Numbered from the stretch's first letter, positions 12,030-24,953 are shown. The stretch is DNA of 64,000 nucleotides from Ganoderma boninense (GCA_002900995.3 CM035312.1:2011653-2075652); one strand, 5' to 3'. Numbers and translations are program-made. The notes: generated by a model from the sequence alone, not told the origin.

Positions 12030-14376
12030 CTAGTCATCCATCTCCTCGGCGAGCGTCAGTCGCTCTCGGACGAGTCGTGCGACGGCCGCGCCGTCGATCG
12101 GGATTTCGTTGCCCTGGAAGCCCTCTGGGTAAGCCACCTGCGGGACGTCCGGGCGGGTAAAGTGCCTAGGCAGGGAAGTGTGTAAGTGAGGGCGTCCGTG
12201 TGTAAGCACCAAGCGCGAGCGGAGTAAACCCCCAAGTCAAGCGGCCACGTACCTGTCGTTCCAGAACCCGTAGTGCATCATCCCGAGCGCGCGGGTCGTG
12301 TACTCGTAGTCGTGTGCGAAACCGCCGGGGTAGAAGAACTCCATCACCGTCGAGCGGGGCGTGGGCCGCATCCACAACAGCGCGGTCAGCCCGTTCCCGT
12401 GCACGCCCATCATAATCTATAAGTGTGGGTCAAGTGAATGAGCGATCTGTACGTGCGCGATGGCGATACCCTGAACCACACTCACCGTTGTGCGCCCCGC
12501 AAGCTGGAACTGCTCCATGCGCGTGAGCTTGTCCATCTCGACGACGTTCACCTCGTACCCGTACTCGTCCCTGAGCTTGTACAGCTCCTCCACGAGGCGC
12601 TCGTGGTCCGCCTGGATCAGCATGCGGCGGTTCCAGCCCTGGCGCGAGATGTACGTGATGACGGGCTTGGTCTCGATGCCCTGCACGGCGGCGGCGTCGG
12701 ACGCGTCGCCCTGCAGCGAGAAGCCGACGACGTTGTTGCGGATCGTCGTCCACCAGTTGACGGAGCCGGGCAGCGCGAACGCGTTCGCTGCCGTGCGCTG
12801 CGTGCGGAGGTACATCTCGCCGTGCATCGCGGCTGAGCGGTCCGCGAGCACGACGCGGTCGAGCACGAGCGTGCGGTTGAGCGCGGCGCGCTCCTTCCAG
12901 TCGTTCATGAACTCCATCGAGAGCGAAGGGAACGCGGCGCGCACGACCCACTGGTTCATCTTCGCGTAGTCGCGCCAGTTGTTCGAATCGAGGTGCGGGA
13001 AGATCATCCGGCGCGGCGCGGGGAGCGACGTCTCGCCTGAGGGCGGGATGGTCGGGTCGAGGGAGGAGTAGGTGCGCCAGAAGCCGAAGAAGAGCTCGGC
13101 GGACCAATGGTAGTAGTGGGTGATGCTGATGATCGACGTAAGTTTCTATGATCTAGACAACGCGAGCAGTACTTACAATTGTTTAGGATCATAGGCAAGC
13201 CACTGAAGAGCAGGACGCGAGTCGTTAGCAACGCAGTAGAGATCCGGAATACGACCTCCAGCTCACTGATACACCGTCCAGCCTATCCGCTTCTGAACCA
13301 AAGAGTTGGCGGGCTTCCACAGTACTGATAACGCGCATATTCTGATCTGTGGGTGCCCGAGCAGGGATATCCTTGGGGTCGGAGGTAATGAAGGCACCAC
13401 TGGAAAGGATGTATAGTCGGTCAGGGATGCTCTCAGGTTCATCGGTTACGACATAGAGTGTGCCATTGAGGAGATAGAGACGATCGAATATTGTCCACCC
13501 TGGTATGAAACTGTGTTAGCTCGCGTGATCATGCCTGAACGCAGAAGTACAATAACATGACGTGCGCCGCGAGGTGCCCACTTCAATATTTGGGTTGTCA
13601 GGAAGCAACATTGTCTTACTGTGTGACTCATGGTCGAAGATGGGTGGGATGCAAGCGAACAAAACAGCCGGCCCTTGCTACCCGAAAGCCACTGTATAGG
13701 ACGCATCACGAAGATGGCACCCAAGGGGCAGCAGTAGCCTGGGCTGTGCGATCCGTCCGTCCGTACAGCTGCACAACGCCTTTGGCATAGCAGTAATATA
13801 TGGCTGTAATGCATGGTGCTCATCCAAACCACAGAGGACAGACCACTATCCCCGGTCACAGCAGACCGGTACTTGACAGGGCGTGGCTATCGTCATGATA
13901 GGAGGTGCCGTGGCCATATTGATCCATCGTCCTTGGAAGACGTTGTCAAGCACATTGAGCAGCGGGAAAAGGGAGTAGGGAAGGGGTAAAAATAACAAGT
14001 GGTAACACGGTGTACGAGGAGGATTCCCCGGAGGTTATGGTGTGAATGTGGACTCCGGATGCCTGGCGAGAACTACGCACGCTCGTGCACTCGGACCGAA
14101 CGGAAATAAAACTCACCTGGTACATGAGCAATGATCTTCGTCTCCGGGACTGACCCTATTCCCCAGCTCAGAGGCACATTCAACGCTTGGAGTGTGTATT
14201 GTGTCTCGAGCGTCAACGGTTTGGTAGGGACCTCATCTTGAACAACGTATGGTGAGCTCATGAGGTCGGAGACATGTCCACTGTGTTTTTGGAGGCTCGC
14301 AGTAAAGAAGAGTAGGCATCCGAAGAGCAAGGTGAGGAGAAAGATTTCTCGGGGTGTTGGGTGAAAGGGGGGCATG
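12030..14376 (-). CDS. GT61-family glycosyltransferase, copy A
   Basis: This is a predicted type II membrane glycosyltransferase of family GT61 (DUF563, EOGT/xylosyltransferase-like); the sugar and acceptor cannot be told from sequence. MPPFHPTPREIFLLTLLFG begins at 14376 with one N-terminal membrane helix. A 617-nt intron (13500-14116) leads to WTIFDRLYLLNGTLYVVTDEP. Then WLAYDPKQFITHYYHWSAEL and FFGFWRTYSSLDP follow, joined by introns with a clear CTAAC branch site. The long catalytic exon has MIFPHLDSNNWRDYAKMNQW, RQGWNRRMLIQADH and the family motif IMMGVHGNGLTALLWM. The last exon ends RERLTLAEEMDD at the stop 12030. The catalytic exon is very GC-rich, which creates long shadow frames on both strands. 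All exons are in frame. Confidence 0.88.
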
Positions 14377-15214
14377 CTGGCGGTGAGATGGGACCCGTCC
14401 AACAGTCAGTTTCGACACAGAGGCCCGCTCAGATAGATAGACAGAGCAGGTAGTTGTGAAGTCAGAACATCAAGAAGGCAAGGATGCCAGAGCGAGCAGG
14501 GAGATGCGAATGCCAACGAGTGGCCAGTCCAGTCCACGCCCAGTCCGAGTCGCAGTCCCGCTTGCTCAGGCTGGGAAGGAGCCGCAAGCGCCCATCATCC
14601 AATCCGGCGCTTGTAGTACCCAGACCTCCGACACCGGAGCCGGGGTGTTCGTCCTCATCGTCCACACGCGAACCCTGCGCAAACGTATTTCCTCACTGTC
14701 ATCAGGCCACATTATAGTCCATTTTCTCCCTTATGTGTCGAGTGCTCGCCCCCCTTTTCGCCCTTGCAGCGGGGTTATTGCGCCCTATTGCACCCTCACA
14801 TCACCTCTCTGAGTCAGCCCTGCACACCGAACGCGCTCTCCCTCAGCTGGGCAGGTCATTTATAGCCATGCGAAGATGAAGTCCATTTCAAGTGCCACGG
14901 CCAGCCGCCCGATGGCTGCTGGTGCAGTGTCATGGACAATTGTCGCAATGAGGTGGGCAAATGCTTTCTCTTTCTGCGCAAAGAACTTTCTCTCTCTGAC
15001 TTAATCGCAAGTTTACAACCCTCAGTCTTCTCATGCACACGTTCGCGAAGTTGACGTGGAGCACCGGCACGGGTCAGAGATCCGTGGCTTATAGCTTCGT
15101 GGGAGGGAAACCGTTGGGTGCAGCCATTCTCAACAGCATAAATTCGGGGGTGGGGCTGTGACTCGGATGGTCCCCAATCCCCACGGAAGACCTACTGGCT
15201 GGAATACTCTACCT
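14377..15214. other. Divergent promoter region of GT61 and MFS, copy A
   Basis: These 838 bases separate two divergently transcribed genes. An AT-leaning stretch with ATAAATT lies at about 15139, roughly 75 bases before the MFS start, as a weak TATA candidate. No coding sequence or RNA gene was seen. Confidence 0.45.
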
Positions 15215-17991
15215 ATGGCCGACGACGACTACCCTCAGGTGCTGAAGAGGTCCACATCTGCGGAGAAAACGGAGCGTGATGCATTTGACATTGCCGAAGT
15301 TCGCCGGAACAACGTGTCTCTACCTATTGACGACGAGGAGATCTACCAGTTCCTAGTCGCTTATCAGGAAGGAAACGCTGGGAGGCTTGTACTCGACCCA
15401 AGGTTGGGCGAAAGTGACCCATATTCCTTCAACTTTCGACTGACATGCACTTTAGGGCTGCTCCAGGGGAGTTCGGGGAGCGCATTAGCCAACGACTCAA
15501 GCTCTCGAAGGACGGCTCCAAGATCCTCTGGCCACAGCCGACAGATGATCCTAACGATCCTCAGAACGTGAGTCTGCGGGCATGGGCGGATGCGTTCTTG
15601 AAGATTCATCTTGGTATAACCAGTGGAGTGCGGGTCGAAAGACACTGCAACTAACCATTGCAACCCTTGCGGCAATCGTTCCCGACTTTGACGCATCAAT
15701 AGGTGGGTAACCTCGTCTTCTCGCGAATGCATATGCCTACTGTATGCGCATCTTCAGGGATTACGTCGGTGTTTGCTCTGGCCCAACAATTCGGTACTAC
15801 ACCCGATCGTGTCAACCAACTCGGTCAGAGGTATGTAATATGCTTGGCCAGCATGTTATAGATGCCACATGAAATCGTTGGCAGTTGGGCAATTTTCCTC
15901 ATAGGTGAGCTGCTAACGTCTTGCACCGATATCACGCTCACGCGGCATTTAGGATGGGGTGGGATATTTGCGGTGATGCTAATACGGCGCTACGGTCGGC
16001 TCCCGATCATGTTCTGGTCGCAGGTGGATACCAGAACCTCTTTTTCCTCCCCAAACATTTATCTCGCATGTTTGCCTTGCAGGTTCTCTCATTGGGTTGT
16101 ATGATCGGTGTCACTTTCGCGCCCAACCTCAATACATCATCTGGCAAGTACGCCAGAATATCCCCGTGTCGCGTGGAGATAATGACAATAGCATAGCGAT
16201 GCGCGACCTATCTGGGTTTTTCGGGTGTGTTTTACCTGGTCAACTACTCCGTGTTAATGCTCATCGCCACCTTCAGGGCGTGTGCTCAAGTTTCTGTGAG
16301 ATCCCGCTCTGGAATGATAGTATTCTAGATCAATCCTGATCATAGTTTAGGGTCTATATATCGTGACCGACATGTATCCAGTCCACCTTCAAGCTCGCAA
16401 GGTAGGAAAACACTGCTTGTGGGCAAGTCGTAGCTCACATTGAACCCAGCTCAGCATCTGGACGATGGGATTCGTTCTATCACCAGTCTTAGCCCCATTT
16501 CTCTTCGGATTCCTAGTGGCGCGTGCCAAGTGCGTTAATCTTTCGAACAACAGTCAATGAGATGACATCTGACGGTTATTCAATCACGTTAGTTGGAGGT
16601 GGTCCTACGGCATCGGGACAATGTACGACGCTATTGTGGTGTTTTTGATCGCATTCTTCCTCGAGGAAACGTATGTGTATCGCTTCTTCCGAGTTCCCTC
16701 AAGTTCTGAACTTCTGCATAATGCTTAGCATGTACGATCGTCACCTTGCCAATCCGCACCCGTTGGGTCGACCTGGCACTATGCGCTACCGCATCGAGAC
16801 CCTCGTCGGCACCACGGGGTTTCGGATGGCACAGCTCCGGCCGTCGTGGAAGACAGTCGTACTTGCGCCGCTGAAAGTGGTCTGGCGTCCACATCTCTTT
16901 GCGATCCTCTGGTACGAAGGCGTTCTCTTTGGTCTCCAAATCGGTCTACACGTACGTACGCTTTGCTGTCATCCGTGGAGACCACTTGACAAGTTGCGGT
17001 CGCCTCTGCTAGGTGACGAACGCAGTCATCCTCGCCAACCCGCCACCCAACGGGTATGGGTATGACCAGATCCAGATCGCGGCGACGTACGCCAGCTCCC
17101 TGGTACGTTTCCTCAGAAGTGTGGTTTGGTCTTCTTATCGTGTGCTGACAGGAGGTTTATCGTCAGGTTGCGGTCTTGATAGGAGAGGTGGTCGGGCGTT
17201 ACCTCATCGACTGGCTGCTCGAGGTCACGGTTCGGCGGAATAAGGGCGTGTTCGAAGCAGAGTGTCGTCTCTGGTGAGTTCTAATCGATTCATCCTTAAC
17301 CCGTCCCCTCCCTCCCTCGGGATCGAACATCTTTTGACCCAATCGGCCGAACGAGTAGGGCGTGCTATCCCTCTGCTGCGCTCTTCGTCGTCGGCTTCAT
17401 CCTTGAAGGCGCGGCGTTCCAGTTTCACCTGCACATCGCCGTGCTTGTGGTTGGGTGGCTTTGTGCCCAGATTGCCGTCATGATGAATACGTCCGCAGTC
17501 TGTGAGTGCTTCGCAGCCCGGTCGCGATCAGTCATTAACCATCCACTGTATGCCGCGACGCGAAGACGCGTACTGCAATGATTGTTTCCCCAAGTACCAG
17601 GCAAGCAGTCGTCCATTTCCTATACTAGCCAGGGATGCTGATGTCAGTCAATGTGTTCTAGGGTGAGATCTCAGCGCTGATAAATTTCGCGAGGAGCCTG
17701 GGCGGCTTCAGCGTCTCGTACTTCCAAGTGGACTGGGTCACACGTAATGGCGCGCTCCAGGCGTTCGGGGCAGAGGCCGGGATTGTCGCGGGACTCTTCA
17801 TCTTGGTCGTCCCTATCCTCCAGATCCAAGGCCAATACTTCCGGGTACGTCTCATCTTTGGCTTTCGCATCGTAGCTTGGCCTCGTTGTTCATGTCCTCA
17901 TCGATCTCCTGATCAGACTCACTTCGCTGCCACATAGCCGGCATCACTTGCTCCGGGGGTAGCACATTCGACTCCCGGTCCTCATGTCTAG
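15215..17991 (+). CDS. MFS transporter (DHA1-like), copy A
   Basis: This is a 12-helix-type major facilitator of the fungal DHA1-like group; the substrate is unknown. ATG 15215 gives MADDDYPQVLKRSTSAEKTE; an in-frame ATG lies 57 nt upstream. The cytosolic N-terminus (EVRRNNVSLPIDDEEIYQFL, LWPQPTDDPNDPQN|W) precedes TM1 (IATLAAIVPDFDASI). Helices follow in small exons: GGIFAVMLIRRYGRLPIMFW with the MFS loop 2-3 RRYGRLP, then IGVTFAPN, MYPVHLQARKLSIWTMGF, and SWRWSYGIGTMYDAIVVFLI. The central loop has GTMRYRIETLVG. C-terminal helices include ILWYEGVLFGLQIG, VAVLIGEVVGRYLID, FQFHLHIAVLVVGW, EISALINFARSLGGF and IVAGLFILVVPIL. At least ten introns are needed. A final exon (17938-17991) follows a 93-nt intron. 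Open throughout, unlike copy B. Confidence 0.85.
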
Positions 17992-18340
17992 AACAGAGAT
18001 CAACCCGTCGGTCAGGTGTAACGAATAAGTGCTAAGATATATCGGCTGGACGATGGCCTCAAATACCTACTATCCCGGTCATCCGATTCTAAAGGTGTAG
18101 GAGACCATCCTTGAATATTACCGTCGCCGTCATATGCATGAATATCTCCATGACTCTAGAGGAAAGCATGCTGGGACTACAACATCGACTACAGAAATTA
18201 ACCCAATACGATGAACTACCCCCTCCACCCACACCTTGCCTCGTCCAGCGGACAAGTCCTTGCACGTCGCCTACAAGCCCGATGCCTAAGTTCTGGAACG
18301 AGGTCACCGCACTGCAAGCAAGAACGGACCTAAGCTGTGG
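17992..18340. other. Convergent spacer, copy A
   Basis: These 349 bases lie between the MFS stop and the F-box stop. A weak open frame at 18111-18458 overlaps the F-box gene antisense and is not supported. Nothing else was seen. Confidence 0.45.
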
Positions 18341-19601
18341 TCACGAAGAAGATGGCCACACTCGAGACACACCTCGAAGGAGATTTTTCGACCGCAGCCC
18401 CGGGAAAGTCTCGACGAGCGCCCGCTCGTCTGGGTCTTCGTCCGCAGGAAATCGATAGCTCAACTCGAATGCCACTTCCGTCAAGGTCTCCGCCCAAGGA
18501 GCCCCAGAGATGGCTTCGTCCAGTTCCCCTGCAAATGTGTGCAGGGCTGCGAGGGCGTGCGAGCTGTGCTGGAACGCCAGCACGATGCTCCGTAAGGCGC
18601 GACAGGCGGGAGGGAGGTGTTTGAGCAGCCAAACGAGCCACGTCCAGTCGGGCATGACCTCGCGCGCGTTTCGGCAGTCCAAGCGCAGGGTGCGGAGGGC
18701 TGTGCAATTTGACATGTCAAGTTGCTTCTCTGCAAGGTTATGATTATGAGTCATGCTTTGCGAGGGATGAAGCCTGCGATGGCGCACCTGTAACTTCGAG
18801 TGGAAATCGGGAGCTGGTGAACCGCTTGGAGATGCTGAGCGTGACTTCCTCAAGGGTTGACCCCGTGGAGGCCCATAGCGCGCCTAGGGCTTGTTGTGGA
18901 TTGTTGACGGAGAGCTCGTATGAGATGTCGACATCTTGTAGGGAGGGGAATTGGTTGTAAATTGCAAGGAGCCAATCTATCGAAGATGTAGGGTGTTCGG
19001 CGACAATACGGAGCGTCTTGAGGAACGGCAGCTCGTATCCAACTGCGGCTGAGGTCTCGGGATCTAGTTGTCGCTGGCAATCCAGGTGGGCTACGTGTAA
19101 CGATTCTAGATGGGCGAGGGCACGTAGAACGATGGAAAAGTCCGCAACGGTGGTGAATGAGACGTCGAATAGGTCCAAAAAGGTGATGGATGTGAACTGC
19201 GAAAGCTCTAGGAGGTAATCGGGGCTGTAGCGCGTAGGCAGCCACACTTGCTGATGAATTGTAAGACGGCGGGGTTCTACCAGGGGGTGTGAAGAGAGCG
19301 AGAGCGGAAAACGGGCCGCGATGGACATGGCAGGGCGGAAGACGGCGAGAATGGAGTTCTCGGAGATGGAGAGTTCCTGAATGATCGGGGCGATTTCCGG
19401 GGTGGAAGTGAGCAAATCCATGAGGTTATCCAGATGTCTCGGGAGGTTCAGCTCGATGGTGTGAAAGAGGTTGAAGCGGCTACGGGGTAACCATGCTTTG
19501 CAAACGAGGGATGTGGAGTGGAGTGCGTTCTCGTCATGGAGACAGTCGATGACTAGCTCGAAAAGTTCTAGGGGAAGCCTCCGCACCTCCTGAGCCTGCA
19601 T
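18341..19601 (-). CDS. F-box domain protein, copy A
   Basis: The protein starts MQAQEVRRLPLELFELVIDC at 19601, a typical F-box helix pattern (LPxELxxxVIDxLHD), followed by LVCKAWLPRSRFNLF. Such proteins usually bind Skp1 in SCF ubiquitin ligases, and the C-terminus picks substrates. The rest has Leu-rich segments (DLLTSTPEIAPIIQELSI, FTSITFLDLFDVSF, LPFLKTLRIV, CTALRTLRLDC) typical of the many Agaricomycete F-box/LRR-like proteins. One intron with a GTGCGC donor splits EVT|EKQLDMSNC near 18733-18790. The stop is at 18341-18343. The start is the first ATG next to the F-box; an upstream in-frame ATG exists at 19694. Substrate unknown. Confidence 0.8.
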
Positions 19602-20397
19602 AGGACTCTGAGACGAAGGGGAACGGATAGACGAGATGTGGGGAAACGCAAGTCTTGTGCGCAGGCCATACCCTGGGAATAGGTAGCAAACCATCAATTA
19701 CAAGCCGAGTCAGCGACCTTCAACGCCGGAAACGATTACATGATGTTTGAACTTGAAGGCGACCAACTGTCTTCGGATATCGCTGTAACAAACTGGAAGT
19801 TCCAATATCCTCCCTGTCGATTCAAGGCGACTGCGATGAAAGTCGATGGATGAATGAAGTGAGCAATGGGCATGCAGAGGATCGCGGAAGGAGTGCCGCT
19901 TGCGCAGCTCCGGATCCGACGTGCGCTTCCGCACCTGGAGACTTGGCGCCTGCACTGCCACGTTCACCGTGGTGTATGCTGGCCAGGCGGCCCTGCCAAC
20001 AGAGGCAGTCCTCCAGTTCACAACGAATTAACTACAAATTCCTTAGGTGATAGATCTTGCACTTTTACAGTCACAAAGACTGTTTCTAAATTGGAACCAC
20101 AGTAGACGACGCGGTGCGACTACGGACCCGCGCTTGCTGTCACAGTGCGGCGGTAAACTGGGCGAAAAACCGCCGTTGATTGCATACCCTGGGAGGCCCT
20201 AGTCTAATATTGTCCGCGAGGAGGTCAACTAGATCCCAATAACTAAAAGCAAATCTACGCTAGATATGTATACAGATCAGAGGAGTGTCTCCTTGTTACG
20301 GGCACCGCTAGGCCGTAGATGGGACTGGTATAAATCTAAGTCGAGGGTTTTGACAATCCGTCGGTGTGCCATCCCAGTCTCAATGTGAAGGCGTCAT
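19602..20397. other. Spacer with the empty insertion site, copy A
   Basis: These 796 bases lie upstream of the F-box gene and downstream of MATE. The sequence GCAGTCCTCCAGTTCAC around 20005-20019 is the uninterrupted form of the site that carries the 1,718-bp insertion in copy B. The rest matches copy B and shows no gene. Confidence 0.6.
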
Positions 20398-21262
20398 TTA
20401 AGCTTCGACGTGGTTGGCACCCTTGCGGTCCGCCTCGAGCCGGAGGCGGACCTTCTCCACCTCGCGGTCCCAGTCGTTGTTCACGCAGACCCACACGCCA
20501 ACTAGAGCGGAGTACACGAGTGAGACGGTCAGGCCAATCCAGAGACCGTGCAGCTCCATGTCCCGCCAGAACGCCAGCCATATCCCGAACGGGATACCTG
20601 CCGATCAAAGTGGAGAAGAAGGGTCAGGTCAGAAGTGTGGCGTCATGGAGGAAGAGTGGGCGAAAGAAGAGAAGGGAAGAGAGCGGAGACGCACCGATCA
20701 CATAGTATGCGCTCAGGTTGAGCAACGCGCCCGTGAACTGTTTTCCTACCGCGCGCAGAATGCCAGAGGCCACTGCGCTAAGGCCGTCAAACACCTGGAA
20801 GAGCGCGACCAGCGGCAAAATTGACGCGACGAGGGAGACGACGACTGTCAAGTAGGCGATGGTGAGCTCCCAAATTCAAGTTCAGCATCCGAGGTGATAG
20901 GATTACGTACGCGGATCGTCGTTGAACAAATGCGCCCACGAGTATCTGAAGATCATAAACATTGCGCTGTATTGGGACACGCAGTAAGCGTTTTGTGAGA
21001 AGATTGAGCGCCATAGTGGAATCAAACCTCCAGACAGCGCTGATGACCAGCGACATGAGAATCGAACACTTGGCGGCAACGGCAGCTCGCTTCGCATTTT
21101 CCTCTCCGAGCAGGTTACCAATGCTGCGACGAACGGTAAGAATGGTTTAATCACCCCCAGAAATTGATACACGTACCGAACAGATGACGCAACGCTGAGA
21201 GCGAACGGGGCTTGGTACGTTGTTGAAGCCAAACGAGCAGGACGGACTGCGTCGCCAGCGAC
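20398..21262 (-). CDS. MATE efflux transporter, copy A, 5' part lost in gap
   Basis: Only the C-terminal third remains. It includes TYQAPFALSVASSVR, an exon-split GNLLGEENAKRAAVAAKCS, HSWAHLFNDDP, SLVASILPLVALFQVFDGL, SGILRAVGKQFTGALLNL and a last exon ending in a basic tail at the stop 20398-20400. It is cut at 21262 by the 100-N gap. The same gene is complete in copy B, so this should be read as the truncated end of a contig and not as a broken gene. Confidence 0.85.
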
Positions 21263-21362
21263 NNNNNNNNNNNNNNNNNNNNNNNNNNNNNNNNNNNNNN
21301 NNNNNNNNNNNNNNNNNNNNNNNNNNNNNNNNNNNNNNNNNNNNNNNNNNNNNNNNNNNNNN
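21263..21362. other. 100-N assembly gap at the junction of the two copies
   Basis: Exactly 100 N. On the left the MATE gene is cut mid-exon; on the right the sequence begins inside the last intron of snurportin. The gap is thus exactly where one copy of the block ends and the other starts. Confidence 0.98.
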
Positions 21363-21442
21363 ATACTACGTTGTTTGTTGTTTGCTGGCTTTCGATTCTC
21401 ACGCCTTTCCTTCCTTCTCTTTCTTTCTCCCGGCATGCTTAG

Positions 21443-21511
21443 GCCGTCCGCAGAAAGACTTGCACTGGGAAGTGAGCATCAAGCACGCCGGAGGTCGAGA
21501 TGGCACCGTGA
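21443..21511 (+). pseudogene. Snurportin last exon, fragment in copy B
   Basis: This matches the last snurportin exon of 11689-11755 after the same intron end. Indels (one base lost and one gained near its start, then a G lost in CATCAAGCACGCC) change the frame, so the normal stop is not reached in frame. All earlier exons would lie inside the gap. It is a contig-end fragment, not a separate gene. Confidence 0.75.
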
Positions 21512-21777
21512 AGTTGTTATATGGCATGTCATGCTGGAGGTGTTGGGTCTCATACCAAGAGGACTGGATGTTTGAAAGAGATGGTCTATACAGGATGGGA
21601 ATGAATTACTAACCGCGGACGCGGTCTGCTGACTGTCTGCTAGTCTATGTATGCGTTTAAATGTGTCGCGAATATATACTGCTGTGGGTGCGAACATGGA
21701 CATCAATGGAAGAAGGATGACCCTATACACACTTGCGCAAACGCTGTGTATCGGTCGATCGAATCGCAGTCGACCGT

Positions 21778-24121
21778 CTAGTCATCCATCTCCTCGGCGA
21801 GCGTCAGTCGCTCTCGGACGAGTCGTGCGACGGCCGCGCCGTCGATCGGGATTTCGTTGCCCTGGAAGCCCTCTGGGTAAGCCACCTGCGGGACGTCCGG
21901 GCGGGTAAAGTGCCTAGGCAGGGAAGTGTGTAAGTGAAGGCGTCCGTGTGTAAGCACCAAGCGCAAGCTGAGTCAACCCCCAAGTCAAGCGGCCACGTAC
22001 CTGTCGTTCCAGAAGCCGTAGTGCATCATCCCGAGCGCGCGGGTCGTGTACTCGTAGTCGTGTGCGAAGCCGCCGGGGTAGAAGAACTCCATCACCGTCG
22101 AGCGGGGCGTGGGCCGCATCCACAACAGCGCGGTCAGGCCGTTCCCGTGCACACCCATCATGATCTGTGGGTGTGGGCCAATATGAATGAGCAGTCCATT
22201 GTGCGCGATGGCGGTGCCCTGAACCACACTCACTGTTGTGCGCCCCGCAAGCTGGAACTGCTCCATGCGCGTGAGCTTGTCCATCTCGACGACGTTCACC
22301 TCGTACCCGTACTCGTCCCTGAGCTTGTACAGCTCCTCCACGAGGCGCTCGTGGTCCGCCTGGATCAGCATGCGGCGGTTCCAGCCCTGGCGCGAGATGT
22401 ACGTGATGACGGGCTTGGTCTCGATGCCCTGCACGGCGGCGGCGTCGGACGCGTCGCCCTGCAGCGAGAAGCCGACGACGTTGTTGCGGATCGTCGTCCA
22501 CCAGTTGACGGAGCCGGGCAGCGCGAACGCGTTCGCGGCCGTGCGCTGCGTGCGGAGGTACATCTCGCCGTGCATCGCGGCCGAGCGGTCCGCGAGCACG
22601 ACGCGGTCGAGCACGAGCGTGCGGTTGAGCGCGGCGCGCTCCTTCCAGTCGTTCATGAACTCCATCGAGAGCGAGGGGAACGCGGCGCGCACGACCCACT
22701 GGTTCATCTTCGCGTAGTCGCGCCAGTTGTTCGAGTCGAGGTGCGGGAAGATCATCCGGCGCGGCGCGGGGAGTGACGTCTCCCCTGAGGGTGGGATGGT
22801 CGGGTCGAGGGAGGAGTAGGTGCGCCAGAAGCCGAAGAAGAGCTCGGCGGACCAATGGAGTAGTGGGTGATGCTGATGATCGACGTCAGTTTCTATGATC
22901 TAGACCAACGCGAGCAGTACTTACAATTGTTTAGGATCATAGCAAGCCACTGAAGAGCAGGACGCGAGTCGTTGAGCAACGCAGTAGAGATCCGGAATAC
23001 GAACCTCCAGCTCACTGATACGCCGTCCAGCTATCCGCTTCTGAACCAAAGAGTTGGCGGGCTTCCACAGTACTGATAACGCGCATATTCTGATCTGTGG
23101 GTGCCCGAGCAGGGATATCCTTGGGGTCGGAGGTAATGAAGGGCACCACTGGGAAAGGATGTATAGTCGGTCAGGGATTGCTCTCAGGTTCATCGGTTAC
23201 GACATAGAGTGTGCCATTGAGGAGATAGAGACGGTCGAATATTGTCCACCCTGGTATGAAACTGTGTTAGCTCGCGTGATCATGCCTGAACGCAGAAGTA
23301 CAACATGACGTGCGCCGCGAGGTGCCCACTTCAATATTTGGGTTGTCAGGAAGCAACATTGTCTTACTGTGTGACTCATGGTCGAAGATGGGTGGGATGC
23401 AAGCGAACAAAACAGCCGGCCCTTGCTACCCGAAAGCCACTGTATAGGACGCATCACGAACATGGCACCCAAGGGGCAGCAGTAGCCTGGGCTGTGCGAT
23501 CCGTCCGTCCGTGCAGCTGCACAACGCCTTTGGCATAGCAGTAATATATGGCTGCAATGCATGGTGCTCATCCAAACCACAGAGGACAGACCACTATCCC
23601 CGGTCACAGCACACCAGTACTTGACAGGGCGTGGCTATCGTCATGATAGGAGGTGCCGTGAACATATTGATTCATCGTCCTTGGAAGACGTTGTCAAGCA
23701 CATTGAGCAGCGGGAAAAGGGAGTAGGGAAGGGGCAAAAGTAACAAGTGGTAACACGGCGTACGAGGAGGATTCCCCGGAGGTTATGGTGTGAATGTGGA
23801 CTCCGGATGCCTGGCGAGAACTACGCACGCTCGTGCACTCGGACCGAACGGAAATAAAACTCACCTGGTACATGAGCAATGATCTTCGTCTCCGGGACTG
23901 ACCCTATTCCCCAGCTCAGAGGCACATTCAACGCTTGGAGTGTGTATTGTGTCTCGAGCGTCAACGGTTTGGTAGGGACCTCATCTTGAACAACGTATGG
24001 TGAGCTCATGAGGTCGGAGACATGTCCACTGTGTTTTGGAGGCTCGCAGTAAAGAAGAGTAGGCATCCGAAGAGCAAGGTGAGGAGAAAGATTTCTCGGG
24101 GTGTTGGGTGAAAGGGGGCAT
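21778..24121 (-). pseudogene. GT61-family glycosyltransferase, copy B (several 1-nt indels)
   Basis: Same exon layout as copy A, and the long catalytic exon (MIFPHLDSNNW to GRTT|IMMGVHGNGL) is intact. The other exons carry breaks: one C fewer after the ATG (24115-24119), one A fewer near 24040, extra bases around 23140-23180, and one base lost in the HYYHW exon near 22858. The intact HGNGLTALLWM exon and last exon argue for recent loss or, more likely, sequencing errors in one haplotype. If the breaks are real, this allele is non-functional. Confidence 0.7.
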
Positions 24122-24953
24122 GCTGGCGGTGAGATGGGACCGTCCAACAGTCAGTTTCGACACAGAGGCCCGCTCAGATAGATAGACAGAGCAGGTAGTG
24201 GTGAAGTCAGAACATCAAGAAGGCAAGGATGCCAGAGCGAGCAGGGAGATGCGAATGCCAACGAGTGGCCAGTCCAGTCCACGCCCAGTCCGAGTCCAGT
24301 CCCGCTTGCTCAGGCTGGAAGGAGCCGCAAGCGCCCATCATCCAATCCGGCGCTTGTAGTACCCAGACCTCCGACACCGGAGCCGGGTGTTCGTCCTCAT
24401 CGTCCGCACGCGAACCCTGCGCAAACGTATTTCCTCACTGTCATCAGGCCACATTATAGTCCATTTTCTCCCATTATGTGTCGAGTGCTCGCCCCCTTTT
24501 TCGCCCTTGCAGCGGGGTTATTGCGCCCTATTGCACCCTCACATCACCTCTCTGAGTCAGCCCTGCACACCGAACGCGCTCTCCCTCAGCTGGGCAGTCA
24601 TTTATAGCCATGCGAAGATGAAGTCCATTTCAAGTGCCACGGCCAGCCGCCCGATGGCTGCTGGTGCAGTGTCATGGACAATTGTCGCAATGAGGTGGGC
24701 AAATGCTTTCTCTTTCTGCGCAAAGAACTTTCTCTCTCTGATTTAATCGCAAGTTTACAACCCTCAGTCTTCCTCATGCACACGTTCGCGAAGTTGACGT
24801 GGGCACCGGCACGGGTCAGAGATCCGTGGCTTATAGCTTCGTGGGAGGGAAACCGTTGGGTGCAGCCATTCTCAACAGCATAAATTCGGGGTGGGGCTGT
24901 GACTCGGATGGTCCCCAATCCCCACGGAAGACCTACTGGCTGATACTCTACCT

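Larger units (their letters stand above)
11605..21262. repeat. Large duplicated block, copy A
   Basis: From the last snurportin intron to the truncated MATE gene, this block is repeated in the same order and orientation at 21363-32717. Long stretches are identical, for example the MFS region, with scattered substitutions and short indels. Copy A keeps open GT61, MFS and F-box genes. It ends abruptly at the 100-N gap inside the MATE gene. Confidence 0.93.

Noticed and set aside
21914..22855. Long open frames on both strands across the GT61 exons (also 12430-13107)
   Set aside because: These are shadows of a very GC-rich catalytic exon; they are Arg/Ala/Pro-rich repeats with no domain, while the GT61 frame has family motifs.
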